From positions 63,110 to 127,109 of the forward strand of contig MNCI01026654.1 in assembly GCA_015680685.1 (NCBI GenBank): 64,000 bases of DNA, read 5' to 3'. The notes under the pieces were generated by a model. The model was given only the letters and a program-made list of their open reading frames with translations, did no database searches and had not been told where the DNA came from. The position numbers and the translations under genes are program-made. Positions 35,225-47,099 of the stretch are shown piece by piece (position 1 is the first letter of the stretch; each line of letters starts with the position of its first letter). This DNA is from Gnetum montanum. Taxonomy: Eukaryota > Streptophyta > Gnetopsida > Gnetales > Gnetaceae.

Positions 35225-37100
35225 TACCCCCATGACTGAATAAAAACTCATCCTTGAGTTTCTTACAAAATATTGGAAAGGTGTGGGATTACTAACTTGA
35301 ATGGATCTAATGGTGAATGGGATGACATGTGAATGGATCATCATTACAAGACAAAACAAAACAAAACTCATGTTCATGACAGCAAGAGTGAATAACTTAT
35401 ACATTTGACATTAGTTATTTGGTAGCTGAGAGAGAAGAGAGAAGAGAAAAGAAGTTTGCTACTGCCAACGCCAAGATTGCGCCTTTCGTTGTCTATCCAT
35501 AAGCGCATCATCGATCTTGCTCCTTGCATAGCTGCTTCAGCATTGATCCATTCCAAGTGGTTCGTCCAGATCCAATCCATTGCTGCATGATTGCCACATG
35601 CACACACAACACAGTCTTATATTAGCAAGGGTAAATGAATCATCATGTAATTGATACCTTGCTTTGGTAAAAGGTCCATTGGCTGGGTTGTGGTATGGCT
35701 AATGCAGGTCTAGAGATATAATAATGGTGGCTACCAAAGGTGTAGGTGTTAGGAGAAAATCAAAAAAAGTGGACTAAGACCTCCATGACTAAGAGCGAAC
35801 CTCTGGTAGTGATAGAATTGAAAAAGATAAGGAATAAGAAAGATGGAGAAAAAGAGACAACTATAACGTCGATGAAATGGATGTCAAGATGGAAATGAAC
35901 AAAATAGAGTGGATTGCAAAAATGTTAAGGGAAAGAATTTAACTAGTGCACCAAGTAGGAATTCCAGTGGGTCCTCTCCAAAGCATGCTCATGCTGTTAA
36001 TACCCTGATAGACCCACATTCAAAGAGTTTGTAGGCTCTAGGAATGTCATTTGGAACAAGAGATAATGTCTTAACCACAAGAATTTACCAAAAAGAAAAC
36101 AATGCATCCACCAAGATATACACTAATGATACAATTGGCAATGAGGAGAACAATGGAGGAAGGATGATGGAAAGAAGATAATGAAATGGAATCTCAAGAA
36201 CAAGGTGGTGTACAGCCCCTTGTGTATTTTAATGATTAATGTGACTTAGTAGATCCCATTCCAAGTCTAGACTCAAACAAACCACATCCAATCACTTCAC
36301 ATTAATGCATTCGGCCAATCCATCCACTTGAATAACAAGAATGCCTCCCCCAAGAGCCACTACCATTCCAACAAAACAAAGGAGAAGAAAGAATGGGAAG
36401 CAAGAAGGGCCTTAGTTAGAGGAAACATGTTCATTTTAGTTCCATAACCAGTGCTTGTAGCCCATATGATTATTTCATCTAAGGGGTGTGCCTCCAATTC
36501 TCACTTTTTTCTTTCTTCTTGTTGTTGTGTTTTTTTTTTTTTGTGTGTTTTTTCCTGGGAACCACACAATGCAAAGACTTATTATTTTTATTTGCTCAGC
36601 TTCTCGATAATTGGGTAACATCAAAATAGTAAGAAAACTCAAGAAGAAAACATCCAAGCACCCAAAAGAATGGCCAACACAAATGCACCAAGATCCCTTG
36701 AAGTCACATCCTTTTCAATCCTTGAGTTCTTCCTTAGTTTGAGAAATTCTCATTCATCAATTCATTGAAAGTTCTTATTATTTAGAAAGGGACTATATAG
36801 TTCCAAGCTAACAGAGACCATAGAAATTTGTGGATGAATGGATGAAGTGGACTCATTGCCTGCTATATCAAAAGAACCATACCTTAGTATCGTCATCATA
36901 ACTTAAAGGTAAAAACCAAACATTAGTAATCAATAGGAAAATAGTTCATACCATCATGAAGAACACTTATTAAATAACAAAACTTGATAAGATGGATAAC
37001 ACACACACACAAAGAAATGAAAAAGTATAACGATTTTGTAAAAAAAAAAAAAGTTAAAGAAATTTGTAAAACAAAAATGTGTAAAAGAACTAAGGGCCTT
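35225..37100 (-). other. PPT and non-coding 3' interior of element B
   Basis: The polypurine tract lies at 35225-35236 (minus GTCATGGGGGTA). The rest aligns with 2200-4090 of element A and has no supported gene. A CA microsatellite lies near 37001-37014. Confidence 0.6.
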
Positions 37101-37106
37101 GAATGA

Positions 37107-37307
37107 TCAGCATAGGTGGCCATCTCCCCCATGACTAAATGGAAAGGGAGATATCCAAAGTAACGAATGTCTATTTGAATTTCTTAGAAGTGTCCAAATT
37201 CTCTCGATTGATGTTTTGAGGTTAAGGGGTGGAAGTCGACAACACTCATACTCCAATGTATCTATGCCTTCATTGTAGGCGTGAGTTGTTCCCCTAGTTT
37301 GTTCCAT
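37107..37307 (-). pseudogene. In-frame junction of post-protease linker and integrase tail (element B)
   Basis: A 66-residue open stretch. Residues 1-47 (including IDTLEYECCRLPPLNL) correspond to the linker after protease, and residues 48-66 (ISPFPFSHGGDGHLC) to the C-terminus of integrase in element A (ISSFQLSHGGDGHLC). The junction is near 37166. The intervening RT, RNase H and integrase core are gone. That the frame is kept could be chance (one in three). Confidence 0.75.
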
Positions 37308-37339
37308 GCATGTTGGTGGGCTGCTTTCTTAATTAGCTG

Positions 37340-37830
37340 TCAACCACTGGGTGTTCTCTTATTGTGTGGTTGCTACATACAGACACCATTGTATCTGTGT
37401 TTCTTGGGAACACCAATTGCATGAAGGAGATGTTGAGAATTCCTCCATGTCATCACCCTCTGAGTCACTATATGTGATGCATGGAACTTTCTTCTTCTCG
37501 ATCTTTCCATAAATATTTTCCTTAGATATTTCTAGGGAAAGATTGTAGATTCCTATGCATGCATTGATGGTGCTAAGCCATGCCCTCCCCATTATAATTG
37601 GGAAGTCCCCTTTATTACTATTGACTTCTATCACCAGGAAATCTGTTGGGTATGACCAACCACCCATAGTGGTAACGATGTCCTCCACCTATCCCAATGG
37701 AATGGTGATGGACTGGTCAGCCAGCTCTAGTTGAATATTTCTCTTCTTAAGTTGGGAAAGGTTCCAGGCTTGATACATTTCTCGTGAGATTAAGTTGACT
37801 CCAAAACCTTAGTCAAGAAGTGCCTTATGT
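37340..37830 (-). pseudogene. Protease of element B
   Basis: The open stretch 37359-37688 has GWSYPTDFLVIEVNSNKGDF, then PIIMGRAWLSTINACIGIY, matching the protease of element A. Upstream of it lies the active-site region, with Ser-Gly next to VNLI and the catalytic segment interrupted by a stop. As the only pol enzyme left in this copy, it fits a gag-PR-only derivative. Confidence 0.75.
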
Positions 37831-40180
37831 GGTTTGTTCTTGGAAACTTGGACGTAGATTAAGGGACTTTCAAGATTAGAGAGTTTCCTAGGAAGGTGGC
37901 CCACCTTGATCCAATTGGTAACGGTATGTGTTAACATAACCATATGTGTTGGGCCATGTTGTTGAATTGAAGGAAGTTCTGAAATCCTATTTGTTGAAGG
38001 TGTGTGCACAGAATCAACCACTTATGATTGTGAGAGCTTGTTTGGGATTTTGGTTTTGATGAAAGGTCTTCTCTTTGTGTGGTTGTCAGAACTAGTAGCA
38101 GGTTGAAGGTTTATAGCTCTCGTAGTGTTACGTAGTTGCGGTTGAGTGGGGAGTTCCCCTTGCATCGTTGGAGCAAGTGGTAGTGGAACTACCGGCGTAA
38201 GAGTGGTAGATGGATTTGGAGGATGGTATGGATGTGGAGAGTCTCTCAGAGGAGAAGGAGTCCTAAAATACTCCCAAACTTGGTAGTGCCATTGTCGAGT
38301 TGCATGACCCATATAGTCACTTGGAGAAACCAGCTGCTGCACGTAATATCCATAAGGATCGGGTTGCCGGTAAGGGTATTGTTGCCTAGGCAATGGCATC
38401 CCCTATGACTATGTGTGTTGCCACTGTTGGTGTTGCCTGATAGGTTCTGGTAGAGTTCCACTTGGATAATATGTTAATGGTTGGTGGAATTTATTTGGGT
38501 TACCTTGGGGATAAGATAACCTTCGGGGTGCTTTCCTTCTGTTAACTCTTGGGTTGAGTGCATACATCCCAAACTATTGCAGATGTGAGATGATTGGATA
38601 ACATCCCTTAGGATGGTCATATTGGTAGATCTCACATCCACCATCATTGTTTGTATCTAAATCCACAACCTCATCAATGATAGTTATTTTTCACTTACCA
38701 TTGTTACGTGCATGGCCTAAATCTCTCCGCTTTTTCTTATCATGGCCACTACTTCATTCTTCCTTAGATTCCTATATGATTTTTAAAATAGTTTCAATTT
38801 TTCTATCTAAGGAGCTCTATATTTCATCTACCTTAGCTGACACTTCTATTGTTAGCTTTTAAAGAAGCAAGGTTTTTCTATTCACCAACTATTTGAGTGG
38901 TGACTCATCCTCTTCATCGTAGAATCTCACTTCCTTCTTTTGAAGGGAAGGATCGCAGTTATATTCTTCCATGCTTTCTCTTTTCCGTAGCTCCCCTTCT
39001 TCTTTGGCTACTTGCTCCAACAATTTGTGAATTTCATGAGACCTAAGTTCAAATAATCTGCCTTGGGAATATGTCCCAAGGGTTCTCCTAGATTCATGTC
39101 TTAGCCCATCTACGAGGTGGGGGAGTTGATCCTGTTGTACGTAACCATGGCCCAGGCAATGATGTAGCAATGCATAGTATCAGTCCATGGCAGCTTTCAA
39201 GGGTTCATGAGTACCCTTCTTCCATCCTTGGATCTGCTTATGCAAGTTAGACACTCTTGAGTACATTTGGTATTTATCACTGAACAACTCTAACATTGTA
39301 CTCCATCTCCTAATGATTTCCAGCTCTAAGGACCAGTACCAACTCTCTGCTTCTTTTATGAGTATCCTAGGAAAAAAATTTAATTTCTACCAATTTTTCT
39401 CATTATTTTGAAAGGTGCAGGCATCATGGAATGCTTGTAAATGATTTTGCAGATCAGCGTTGTATTCCCCTTCGAAGCATGGGATATTATTCATATCTAA
39501 TCTTTTGATCCAACTATCTTTTCGATGCCTTGTAGGTATTTGCATAGCCTCTATAATGTCTAGCGTACTTCGGGTTGCTAGTAAGGTTTCATCACTGTCA
39601 TCTCTCTCATGACATCTATGATGTCTACATTGTTCCCTAGTTTTCCTTCTTTCATGCCTTTATTCTCATGAATGCTCTTGTCCTCTCTCTCGACTCTCTC
39701 ATCTAGGTCTCTCATCTCTCTTACATTTATCCTTATAGTTATGCTCTTTATGACTGTGCCCAGAGGTGGAAGGAGAGGGTGAGTGATGTGATGAAGGGGA
39801 AGAAGAAGGAGAGCCATCACCATGATGATGTCTTCTACCTTCTCTTCGGTGTTCCCTACCCCGATCATGATGATGACCGGAATGCTCACCCTTATCTTGT
39901 GCTTGTGTTCTCTCAGTGAACAATTGGTGTTCACAGGGATTAGAACCAGGGTTGTGTATCATAGAGTGTAGGTTCAGATACCCCACCTTCTCACTGTTGT
40001 TAGGAGGGGAAACATTATCTTGTGGAGAACCTATTGAGATAGGTTCACCATCCTTTAATTCTCTTATGACAAGTGAAGCATTACGGGGGCCTTTTCCCTT
40101 CAACAATGTGTGGTGGCTCTCCTTCCATAAGTCCCATTGATTTTATGCTTCTATGGGATAGTAATCCCTCATGTTGAGTC
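37830..40180 (-). pseudogene. gag of element B
   Basis: Open pieces in order from 5': 39699-40106 (Ser/His/Pro-rich N-terminal part), 38889-39170 (LLEQVAKEEGEL and GLRHESRRTLGTYSQGRL, the gag core), 38022-38399 (Pro/Gln/Tyr-rich part), and 37809-38021. Element A has the same order. A CCHC knuckle is not clearly seen; CDPSL follows the core. Stops break it. The N-terminal part confirms the correct orientation of the backwards contig in element A. Confidence 0.75.
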
Positions 40181-40598
40181 ACATGCAACCTACTTAGCAT
40201 ATAGCAACATCATGTCAATTTGTGCCAGAGCACGAAGGAGCATGTTAGGGACTGCTCGATCTAGGGGTAACACTATGTTACCTTGCAAGTCATGCCAACG
40301 CAGTTGTTTGTCCTAATGGAGGATAAAGTTAAATTGGGTATATACTCATTGGGATGAATATATACCACACTAAATTCCTAAGAAACTGGCAGATTTTGGT
40401 TATGTGTGTTAGATTGTCGATGGTCTCTTGTGTGATCCCTAGGTGGTGAAGTGCTTTTATGAGAAGAAGACATTGTTATTTTATGCAGTGTGCTAATTAA
40501 CCATTATATAATTTTTTGTTTAATTAACCCTAAGGGTTCGTTTAAGCTCCCAACGATATGGATAATTTCCTATGTTCTACGTAGTTCACAAACACTTA

Positions 40599-40617
40599 GT
40601 CCCCAGCAACAGCGCCA
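40599..40617 (-). other. Primer-binding site of element B
   Basis: The minus strand reads TGGCGCTGTTGCTGGGGAC, four bases from the LTR, and closer to the tRNA-Asp-type consensus than in element A. Confidence 0.85.
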
Positions 40618-40621
40618 ATGA

Positions 40622-41464
40622 TGAGTGGCAAGGTACCCCTACACTCAACCATACGAATATGAGCGTTACACGTGTGATCCGGTCGAACTCCGCAGACTAA
40701 GTGCCTACACACATTATGGAACACTTAAGGTTAATCATTCGTTGTCTTCCTAGACTTATTTGTATTTCTCACGGTTGTATGGTTAAGTAAGTCTGAGGTA
40801 TGTGATTTTTATATCTTTTATGTTTTATCTCCTATGCTAATGAGGTAAAGGGTGAAGAGACTAATTAAATAACTTTAACTAACTAACTAAGCCTTAATTA
40901 ACCTAGCATGAGCATCTGTTCCCACTTACGATTCACACCCTAAACCAATGCAACCTTGGTTACCAAATGTTATTCGTTAGTGGGATTACCAAGCATAATG
41001 CATGTGCTCGAAGTAGTCATACTGAATGCACTTAACACGGGAGAAGGGTTGAGAGAGATTTAATTAACTAATAAAGCATTTAGATGATAAATAATAAATA
41101 ACAATAAATAAAGTCCTAATTAGCCTAGTCCATGCACTGCAAGGTTTATCCAAGAAGTTCATCTTTATTTCTGTACACAAACTTGTGTTCAGGTATAATA
41201 TTTTCTTGAATAAAGATTCATTCACTTTGGAACTCCTATTGCTGGCACATGGAAATTATTCTCTCTGGAGAGGTAAAATTACCAGAGTTTTGCTAAGGGC
41301 TAGATCTAGACCTCAAAACAAGGGAGAGCCACCTCTTATTTATAGAATTGGCAGTGCACCACGATATCGCGTACGCAATATTGTGGTGGAAAATGCAATA
41401 TCGCGTGGGATACAATATCATGGTTGACGTGATATCGTGGCCCATGCGATATCGTGTCCCATTA
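40622..41464 (-). repeat. 5' LTR of element B
   Basis: Partner of 34351-35224. TATA box at 41337-41344. The terminal CA appears as TA (41463-41464), one C-to-T change. The GATATC-type array lies at 41357-41464. Confidence 0.88.
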
Positions 41465-41469
41465 GCTGA

Positions 41470-42039
41470 GCATAGAGACTCTCAAAGCATTATAAAGCAT
41501 CAGAAAGTTCATCAAGACAACAACCATTTTTAGCACCCACCAAGGTAGAACTAGTACAAAAGAAAGAGAAAATAGTGTTGGGAGTACAACTTTGAAGCAT
41601 CTAGATTATTAAGTTAACTATAGAACACACTCTACCTATTTTAGCAAACTTGAAAAATCTTCCTTCTAGCTCTTTGGGCATTCAAGAATTGTTAAACTTG
41701 TACTAATCTAAACTTTGTATCTGTAATAATTTTTATCATTTTTAATAAAAGTTAGAGTTCATTCATTTTGTGCAAGTTTATTTTTTAATTTCTTTGCTAC
41801 TATATTTACATTTTTAAATTCAATTCATTACCTTGTTTATGAATTCCAAGTCCCTAGTTGATTGGAAAGATCCTATAGAGCATTTCAGATCCTCTTCTTG
41901 GAGGCCCTTGGGATCTAAAGTTAAATTGTTTCACCTGGAATTTTTGGTTTTCTAGCACTAAATTTTTCAAGTGTTCCAATTACAAATCATAATATTAATT
42001 GTTTATGATAAGAAAGTAAATTTCATTTAAAGTTAAAAG
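41470..42039. other. Non-coding, possibly an old LTR end
   Basis: AT-rich. Around 41700-41760 a stretch resembling an R/U5 with an AATAAAAG poly(A)-like signal is present, but no partner was found. Confidence 0.3.
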
Positions 42040-42330
42040 CTAAAAACTAAAGTTAAAGTAATCCAAGTGATACAATGGATTGAAGAAATCTTAATTTTAT
42101 TGTTGTTTATGCAACTATTTCTAGGTACATATTGTGCTTAAATAAAAGGCTATACAATTAATTTGATCCATGCTATAGGCACTTAGAGAAAAAATTTTAC
42201 TAAGTTTTATGAAAAGAAACTACAAGAGTTTGGCTAAGGCATTGACCAAATGGTGCTATAAATGTGGTAGGTGTGCATACTTATATAGGAAATGACTAGA
42301 TTAGCATTGATGCACATGCACTAGCACTTC
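42040..42330 (-). repeat. LTR relic related to element C
   Basis: Aligns with 61190-61400 of the element C LTR (for example AGGTACAT...GTGCTTAAATAAA and AACTACAAGAG). A TATA-like stretch lies at 42282-42288. The rest of any element is not present, so it is a solo LTR or truncated remnant. Confidence 0.55.
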
Positions 42331-45121
42331 CTATGATGCACCAATAAAGTTGTCTTATTTGACATTTCATCACTTGCCAATTTGGCTCCACAACTTCATG
42401 CTTGGGACAACCTCTAAGCCCTAACCTTAAATATCATAGGTTAAACCCATCCTTGAGGGGTACTTTCATAATATAAAAATTTGCATAGGTTTAGCTATTT
42501 AATTTAATGCATGTGATTAATTCATTAATANTTTTATTATGTAGATTTAGTTATGCATATTTATGCTTTATTATGCATATCTAGTTATGCATCTTTTATG
42601 TTTAATATGCACATGTGATTATAAAATATTCTATTAATGGAGCAAATTTGGATCCTAACCTTATCTAGATCATATCCCTTATTATATTTTATCATTAAAC
42701 TAGAATTTAAAGTTTATTTTAAATTATAATTAAATAGTACATAAATTACTTTTGTAAAAGAAGTACATTAAGATGATGTCCTAACTAGAATATAACCTTA
42801 TCAATATATCTAGGATGTTCAAACATGTTGGTTTTGACACTTGGTTCACTAGAATTGGAGTTATGGTTTTTAGGATATCACATTTTTAATTTGCTAAAAA
42901 TACCAAAAGAGTTTTAACATTTAAACTATGAGACTATAAAAAGTGAATCTTATATATGATTTCAGCAAAGGGTCATGTAGTACACTTGATAAGGATTTTG
43001 TAGGTTCAAACAGAATTTGATTTAGAGTTTGTATGTAGTTGTAATGACTATTTGAATGTTGAGGGTATTAGTTGAACGGAAAAGAAAGGAAATTAACTTA
43101 TAAAAATGATTTTGAAAAAAATTATGTAAATTCAAAATTAAATTTTAAAAATTTACATCAAAAGAGGGAAAGGTGGTTTCACCTAAAGGTGGTCCAAAAG
43201 CATGCATAATGTATATGCTAAGAACATAATATATACATGTATGATATGTATGTCCTTCAACACTCTTCCCTATTCCTATTTTTTTAATTCTATCGGCTCA
43301 TGCATTTTTCAGGTCTTTCCTCATTTTCTAAAATAGAAACATTATTTCTTCATTTTTCAAGCTGATATTTACCTAATTTCTTTTATTTGAAACCTTTGTC
43401 TTCTATTTCTAAACATGTACTAAGCCTAGGTGCTACATTACATGTGAATTTTATAATTATTAATAGATTATGGCCTTTGGTACATCTTATTTCAAATCAT
43501 TAAGGGGTTTTTGGCATGATAGTTTAAAGTAAAGTAAAGGAATAATTTTGGTCATCTTTTGGGAAAGAAAGAAAATAAGAAGATATTAAAAGCCCTACCA
43601 ATACAATATTATTTTACTTTCCTTTTTATGTGGCTATCTTATATTATTGTGGATTTTCTATTTTTTTTTGCTATCTAGTTTTTTGTTATTCTTCATTATT
43701 TTAATTATTATGCCAAATTTATGCTAAATTTTCATTAGTATGAATTTATTTTTATATGGAAATTAGTATTTTAATCTTGTCTAGACCATTTTCTATCTTT
43801 TGGATAAATTTTTGGAATTATGAAAAATTTATTCAACTTGCTTCATAGATATTTTTTATGATTCTTTTCAATCAACTCTTGATATAAACATGATTGTTCA
43901 AGAATTTTGTAAAATTTTGGTTATTTTGGAAGATTTTTGGATTTTTTGAATAAAATTATAATATTTATGGAACCAATTTTTCTTATTTGGTACTAGAATC
44001 AATGAAACTTTTAGATGCATCCATCTACTTGTAGTAGTGTTCTTTAGTGGGATCCACCCCACAGGAATAAGGATTTGGATAAATTGCTTGCCCTGGATTT
44101 TGATTCTTAGGTTCATGTGAGGCTACGAAACTAACTAAGATCATGGCACTAAATAGTTAAGTCTAGTGGTGTGTAGTGAGGCATAGTCAAGACCTATCCG
44201 TATGATGATACATGTATCTCAACCATTAAGGATGTTAGTTGTGAAGCTATTGTCAAGACATGGCCATGAGTGGCTTGTTTGGGGTAATAAGGACAATTTG
44301 ATAATAGTAATGAGATTATTTTTAGACATGGCAACATATCCCTTGGTAGTAAGGATGACCAAGAGTTAGTCTTGAAAGATGCCTCGATATAATATATACT
44401 TTTTGGACTCTTGTTAGATAAATTTGTAATATCTTTAGATATCAAATCATGAAAATGATAATTTGATGATAGCAATGAGATTATTTCAAGACCTAGTAGT
44501 ATATTCTTTTGGCAATGAGGGTAACCAAGAGCTAGCATTCAGAGATTCTTGGATAAAATATATATTCTTTGGATTTATATATATATATTAGATGTTTGAA
44601 AAATTGATGACATTTCTAAACTTTGAAATATTTTTGAACATTTCATTAGAAATATTTACCTAGACCCTATCCTAAGACTTTTGGCCTAGAACCTTTATGC
44701 TCTATGAAGAAGGAAATAAAATAAGCTTTCTTATTTTGATGTAGAGTGCCTAGAGTAGTTATGAAATCATCAAAAGAGGGACATGGGATGAAAGATGGAT
44801 CAATTATATATAAGATGGATCTTGAAAACTTGAAAAATAATTTTTAGATATTTTTTATTTTTATAAAACAGATTCCTTGTAAATTTTTTGGATACTTACT
44901 TTTATGTATAAATAATAAAGTATGATATAAAATTGTCACCTATGCCATTTGGACCATGATGTTACAAGGATCATTTTTCATCTTGGTGCATGCTACATGT
45001 TTGACAAAAATTATTATTTATTATATATTAGTATTTTCTTTAATTATTATTTTTAATTTTATTATTTAATTCATTGAATATCTAATGTGAATATCTTTAT
45101 TTCTAGATGTTCAATTGAGGT
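42331..45121. other. Non-coding stretch with a small tandem duplication
   Basis: No supported gene. A single N at 42531. At 44291-44455 and 44456-44600, two copies of an approximately 165-bp unit (starting with ATTTGATAATAG or ATTTGATGATAG, then CAATGAGATTATTT-like sequence) lie head to tail. A TA microsatellite is near 44576. Confidence 0.45.
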
Positions 45122-46493
45122 GAAATAAGGATTTTCAGAATCATTATTAAGTGGAAGGAAAAGAAGTTATCTATGGCTGGTAAATTTATTGTCTGCAAGC
45201 ATATTCTCCAAGCTACCCATGTGTATTACTCTTCTTGTTGGGCTCCTAGCATCTCTGCTTATTGTCGCATTGATCAACTAGTCAAACACTTTCTTTGGAA
45301 TAGCAGCCATAGTAAGAAAGGATTTTGTCGGGTTGCTTGGAATGTCTGTACTTCTCATAAAGAGGACGACGGTTTGGGCCTCATTAATTGCTACAAACAG
45401 GGCATTGTGTTATGTGCCAAATGGATGGCCAAATGCTTATCTGGCTCTGAACCTTGGAAGCTTCTTTTCCTTAAACGCATACAGCTTGGGAAGCCCAAAG
45501 GTAGTAATTATTGGAATAATACTCATTTCCTTAACTGGATTCTTTTTCCCACTGGTATTACCATTTCTGGTTCTGTTGTCATCAAACACATTTGGAAGGC
45601 ATGGTGTTATATCAATCAGTTTTGGAACTTTAACACTATCACTATTTCTTCCTCTACACTTGATAAGCTTTCTCCTTGGTGGATTCCCATTCACAATGAA
45701 CCTTGGGCCATTAAGCGTCCTCGTCTATGTAGCACTTGGGATAAGCTTGGCATCTCCTCCCTCTCCTCTCTTCGCATTCATAATCGTTGGATTACTTGGA
45801 CTGAATGTCACCTTATTTACGGTATTAATGCTGCTCAAAAGTCTACCTTTTGTACGATTTTGGATAGCTTGAACAAAAGTGTTGTTATTCAAGACTCCCT
45901 TGGTGGTTTTTTAGATCTTTCTTGGATTTCTGGTCATCAAGTTTTTCCCTATCATTCTAAGATTGTTTACTCTCTTATTAATTTCACTACTAATATTTGG
46001 CCTAGATTCAACCATATTTGGCAAGTTAATCTTAATGTGTAGGTTTGGAAGCAACGTATTCAGACTATTTGGACTACTCCTACTTCTTCAAAGATTCAAC
46101 ATTTTCTGTGGTATTTGATTCACCAAGGTCTTCCTATGGGTGTTCAGCGCTCTCATCTGGGGGTTCCTGACCTGCGATGTCCTATTTGTCACAAGGAAGA
46201 TGCATTTACTCACTGTTTTTTTTCTTGTTCCCTTGCTCATAGCTCTTGGATTTGGTATTGCAGGTTTTTACAGGGTTTTCGACCAAGCTTGGATGAGGTT
46301 CTTTTTGGTGACACTCCGCATCTTCAAGGCTCTTTGATTTATATCTGGTGCCGCCTTCATCCCCTTATTCTCCATGCTATCTAGAAATTTCTTTGTAATG
46401 TGGTTTTTCAAAGTGATTCTCCTACTAATATTCTCTCCTTGTCTATTCAAGAAAACATTGTTCAACAGCTAATGCTACAGTTGAGCTCTTGAA
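45122..46493 (+). pseudogene. 3' end of a plant L1-type LINE (ORF2 C-terminus)
   Basis: Non-LTR retrotransposon ORF2 encodes endonuclease and RT. Here only the C-terminal part remains. It begins with KWKEKKLSMAGKFIVCKHIL, the segment following the RT palm in plant L1 elements, and continues through FLWNSSHSKKGFCRVAWNVC. It reaches the zinc-binding RVT tail with KIQHFLWYLIHQGLP and CPICHKEDAFTHCFFSC (Cys-x2-Cys...His-Cys). The frame is open from the start except two TAG stops (46040 and 46382), both at places where Gln fits, and ends with TGA at 46491. The missing 5' part is the usual 5' truncation of LINEs. Confidence 0.88.
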
Positions 46494-47099
46494 CTTTTTC
46501 TCTCCCGTTTTTCCTAATTTTTTGTAGATTCTCCTCTTTTGAGGTGATCTTTTCCCCTTTGGCTGTTAGTGTCTCCTTTGAGACCTCTTCATCTTTTTTG
46601 ACCCTCTCTTTTATCCCCTTTGTACTATTTTCTTTTTTCTCTATTAATTAAATTTATTTTTTTGGGTCCAACACCCCCCCCCCCCATTTTTTTAGGTACT
46701 AATTTATGATGCAACTAGTAGAATTTTTTTTGCATCTATATTTTTTTGGCTATGAAAATTTTTAATTTTCTTTGAATTAAATTTATTTAGTTATGTATGT
46801 AAGAAACATGAAATTTTATTATGATGTATTTCTCTAATGTTTTTAGGATTCTAATTAATGATTTTTATCTATTTTATTGCTTCCTTTTAAGTTAGTAAAT
46901 CAGGGTTAAATCCATATCCTTGGGATTTTGTAGCATTTCTATTAGTGATTTATAAGATTTTATAAATATATAATAAGGTTTTTACAACTATTTTGAATAG
47001 TTACAAATCCATATAATGAGGCATCCCTTTTTTCAAAGCTTAGTTACATTATTAATGATACAATTCTATTGTTAACAAGGAATGAGATGTTATAATCTA
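46494..47099. other. LINE 3' region and non-coding DNA
   Basis: T-rich 3' sequence with a C12 run at 46674-46685. No clear poly(A) tail end or target duplication could be fixed. Nothing else seen. Confidence 0.4.

Larger units (their letters stand above)
34351..41464 (-). mobile_element. Ty3/gypsy element B, internally deleted (non-autonomous)
   Basis: LTRs at 34351-35224 and 40622-41464 match each other and, more distantly, those of element A. The PBS, PPT and a near-matching target duplication (GATGA and GCTGA) are present. The interior has gag and protease, but RT, RNase H and most of integrase are absent: at about 37166 the linker after protease joins directly to the last residues of integrase. 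The missing part corresponds to about 4170-7050 of element A (about 2.9 kb). The reading frame is kept across the junction. It could have moved only with enzymes from a relative. LTR differences are mostly transitions. Confidence 0.9.

Noticed and set aside
45333-45872. 179-codon plus frame and 85-codon minus frame over the LINE tail
   Set aside because: Shadows of the LINE ORF2 frame that starts at 45122-45173.
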